From the NCBI GenBank assembly GCA_030267565.1, contig BRXU01000004.1:853501-917500 (forward strand): a DNA stretch of 64,000 bases. Direction: 5' to 3'. The translations under genes and the position numbers were made by a program. Source of the stretch: Pleodorina starrii (taxonomy: Eukaryota > Chlorophyta > Chlorophyceae > Chlamydomonadales > Volvocaceae). The notes under the pieces were generated by a model. That model did not search any database. It saw nothing but the letters and a program-made list of their open reading frames with translations, and was not told where the DNA came from. Shown here one piece after another: positions 63,786-64,000 of the stretch (its first letter is position 1; each line of letters opens with the position of its first letter).

Positions 63786-64000
63786 ATGGCTCGGTCTCCA
63801 ACAATTGAATCACGATGCAACTCATGTATGACAAGCCTTATGGACAGAGTTGAACGCTCTGTCAAGTACCTGGAGCCCTTTCTCGTCGCCCTCGCCGTGG
63901 GACTCGTCCTGCTTGACGTCTTCACATTCTTCAAGTACGTGGTACCCGAGGTGCGAACGTGGGTGAGGCAAGAGGAGTCGCGGGCTAACACACGAGGAAC
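63786..64000 (+). CDS. 5' end of an unidentified membrane protein gene, partial
   Basis: The first exon starts at the ATG at 63786 and probably ends at 63950 before GTGCGA, or it runs to the window edge. It encodes MARSPTIESRCNSCMTSLMD, a short amphipathic part, then a hydrophobic segment (FLVALAVGLVLLDVFTFFKY) and VVPE. The layout resembles the first membrane span of small multi-span proteins such as DHHC acyltransferases, but no diagnostic motif lies within the window, so I assign no function. Confidence 0.5.
   Translation, partial: MARSPTIESRCNSCMTSLMDRVERSVKYLEPFLVALAVGLVLLDVFTFFKYVVPEVRTWVRQEESRANTRG

Overview
The window looks like nuclear DNA of a volvocine green alga (the Chlamydomonas-Volvox-Gonium group). 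GC-rich coding exons carry long Ala, Gly, Gln and Pro runs. Introns are numerous and short to medium with GT-AG borders. Coding sequence is interrupted by simple repeats, and a short TTTTAGGG-type telomere-like stretch is present. A generic ORF scan misleads here, so genes were assembled by joining exons across splice sites in matching phase. Exon borders given may be off by 1-2 bases.

Layout, left to right. (1) About 336-7659, minus: a multi-exon gene for an unrecognised protein with very low-complexity linkers, running off the left edge; one intron holds a 10-bp pyrimidine minisatellite. (2) 9015-9791, plus: a small helical protein of unknown function whose first exon is not resolved. (3) 9.8-12.7 kb: mostly unassigned, with one isolated minus-strand exon resembling the peripheral-subunit-binding domain of a 2-oxoacid dehydrogenase E2. 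(4) 12.7-15.8 kb: a 10-bp minisatellite split by a tRNA-derived SINE. (5) 16208-21537, plus: a probable plastid-targeted alpha/beta hydrolase, 8 exons. (6) 23305-25551, plus: plastid FabZ, 4 exons. (7) 27659-29294, minus: a GILT-like thiol reductase, 3 exons. (8) 29392-30164: a non-autonomous DNA transposon with 29-bp terminal inverted repeats. (9) 30650-40151, plus: an SCY1-like (SCYL2-type) pseudokinase, about 15 exons, with a second SINE in an intron. (10) 43051-61418, plus: a full-size PDR-type ABCG transporter, 32 exons, whose introns hold two related retroposon copies, two large ATT arrays and other repeats. (11) 63786-64000, plus: the 5' end of a further gene with one membrane segment.

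The genes look like independent housekeeping loci: plastid fatty-acid synthesis, lipid or ester hydrolysis, thiol reduction, vesicle trafficking and membrane export. I see no cluster or pathway linking them.

The most notable signal is in the retroposons. Four unrelated-looking elements (12884-13212, 36317-36726, 43978-44102, 54928-55373) end in the same short block: a CCCTTAACCCACGC-like motif, then a small stem of the form ACGC...GCGT whose paired bases differ between copies in a compensatory way, then a simple-repeat tail (ATTA, TTTC or ATT). This suggests a shared 3' RNA signal read by one LINE-type reverse transcriptase. One copy landed on a splice donor and duplicated it.
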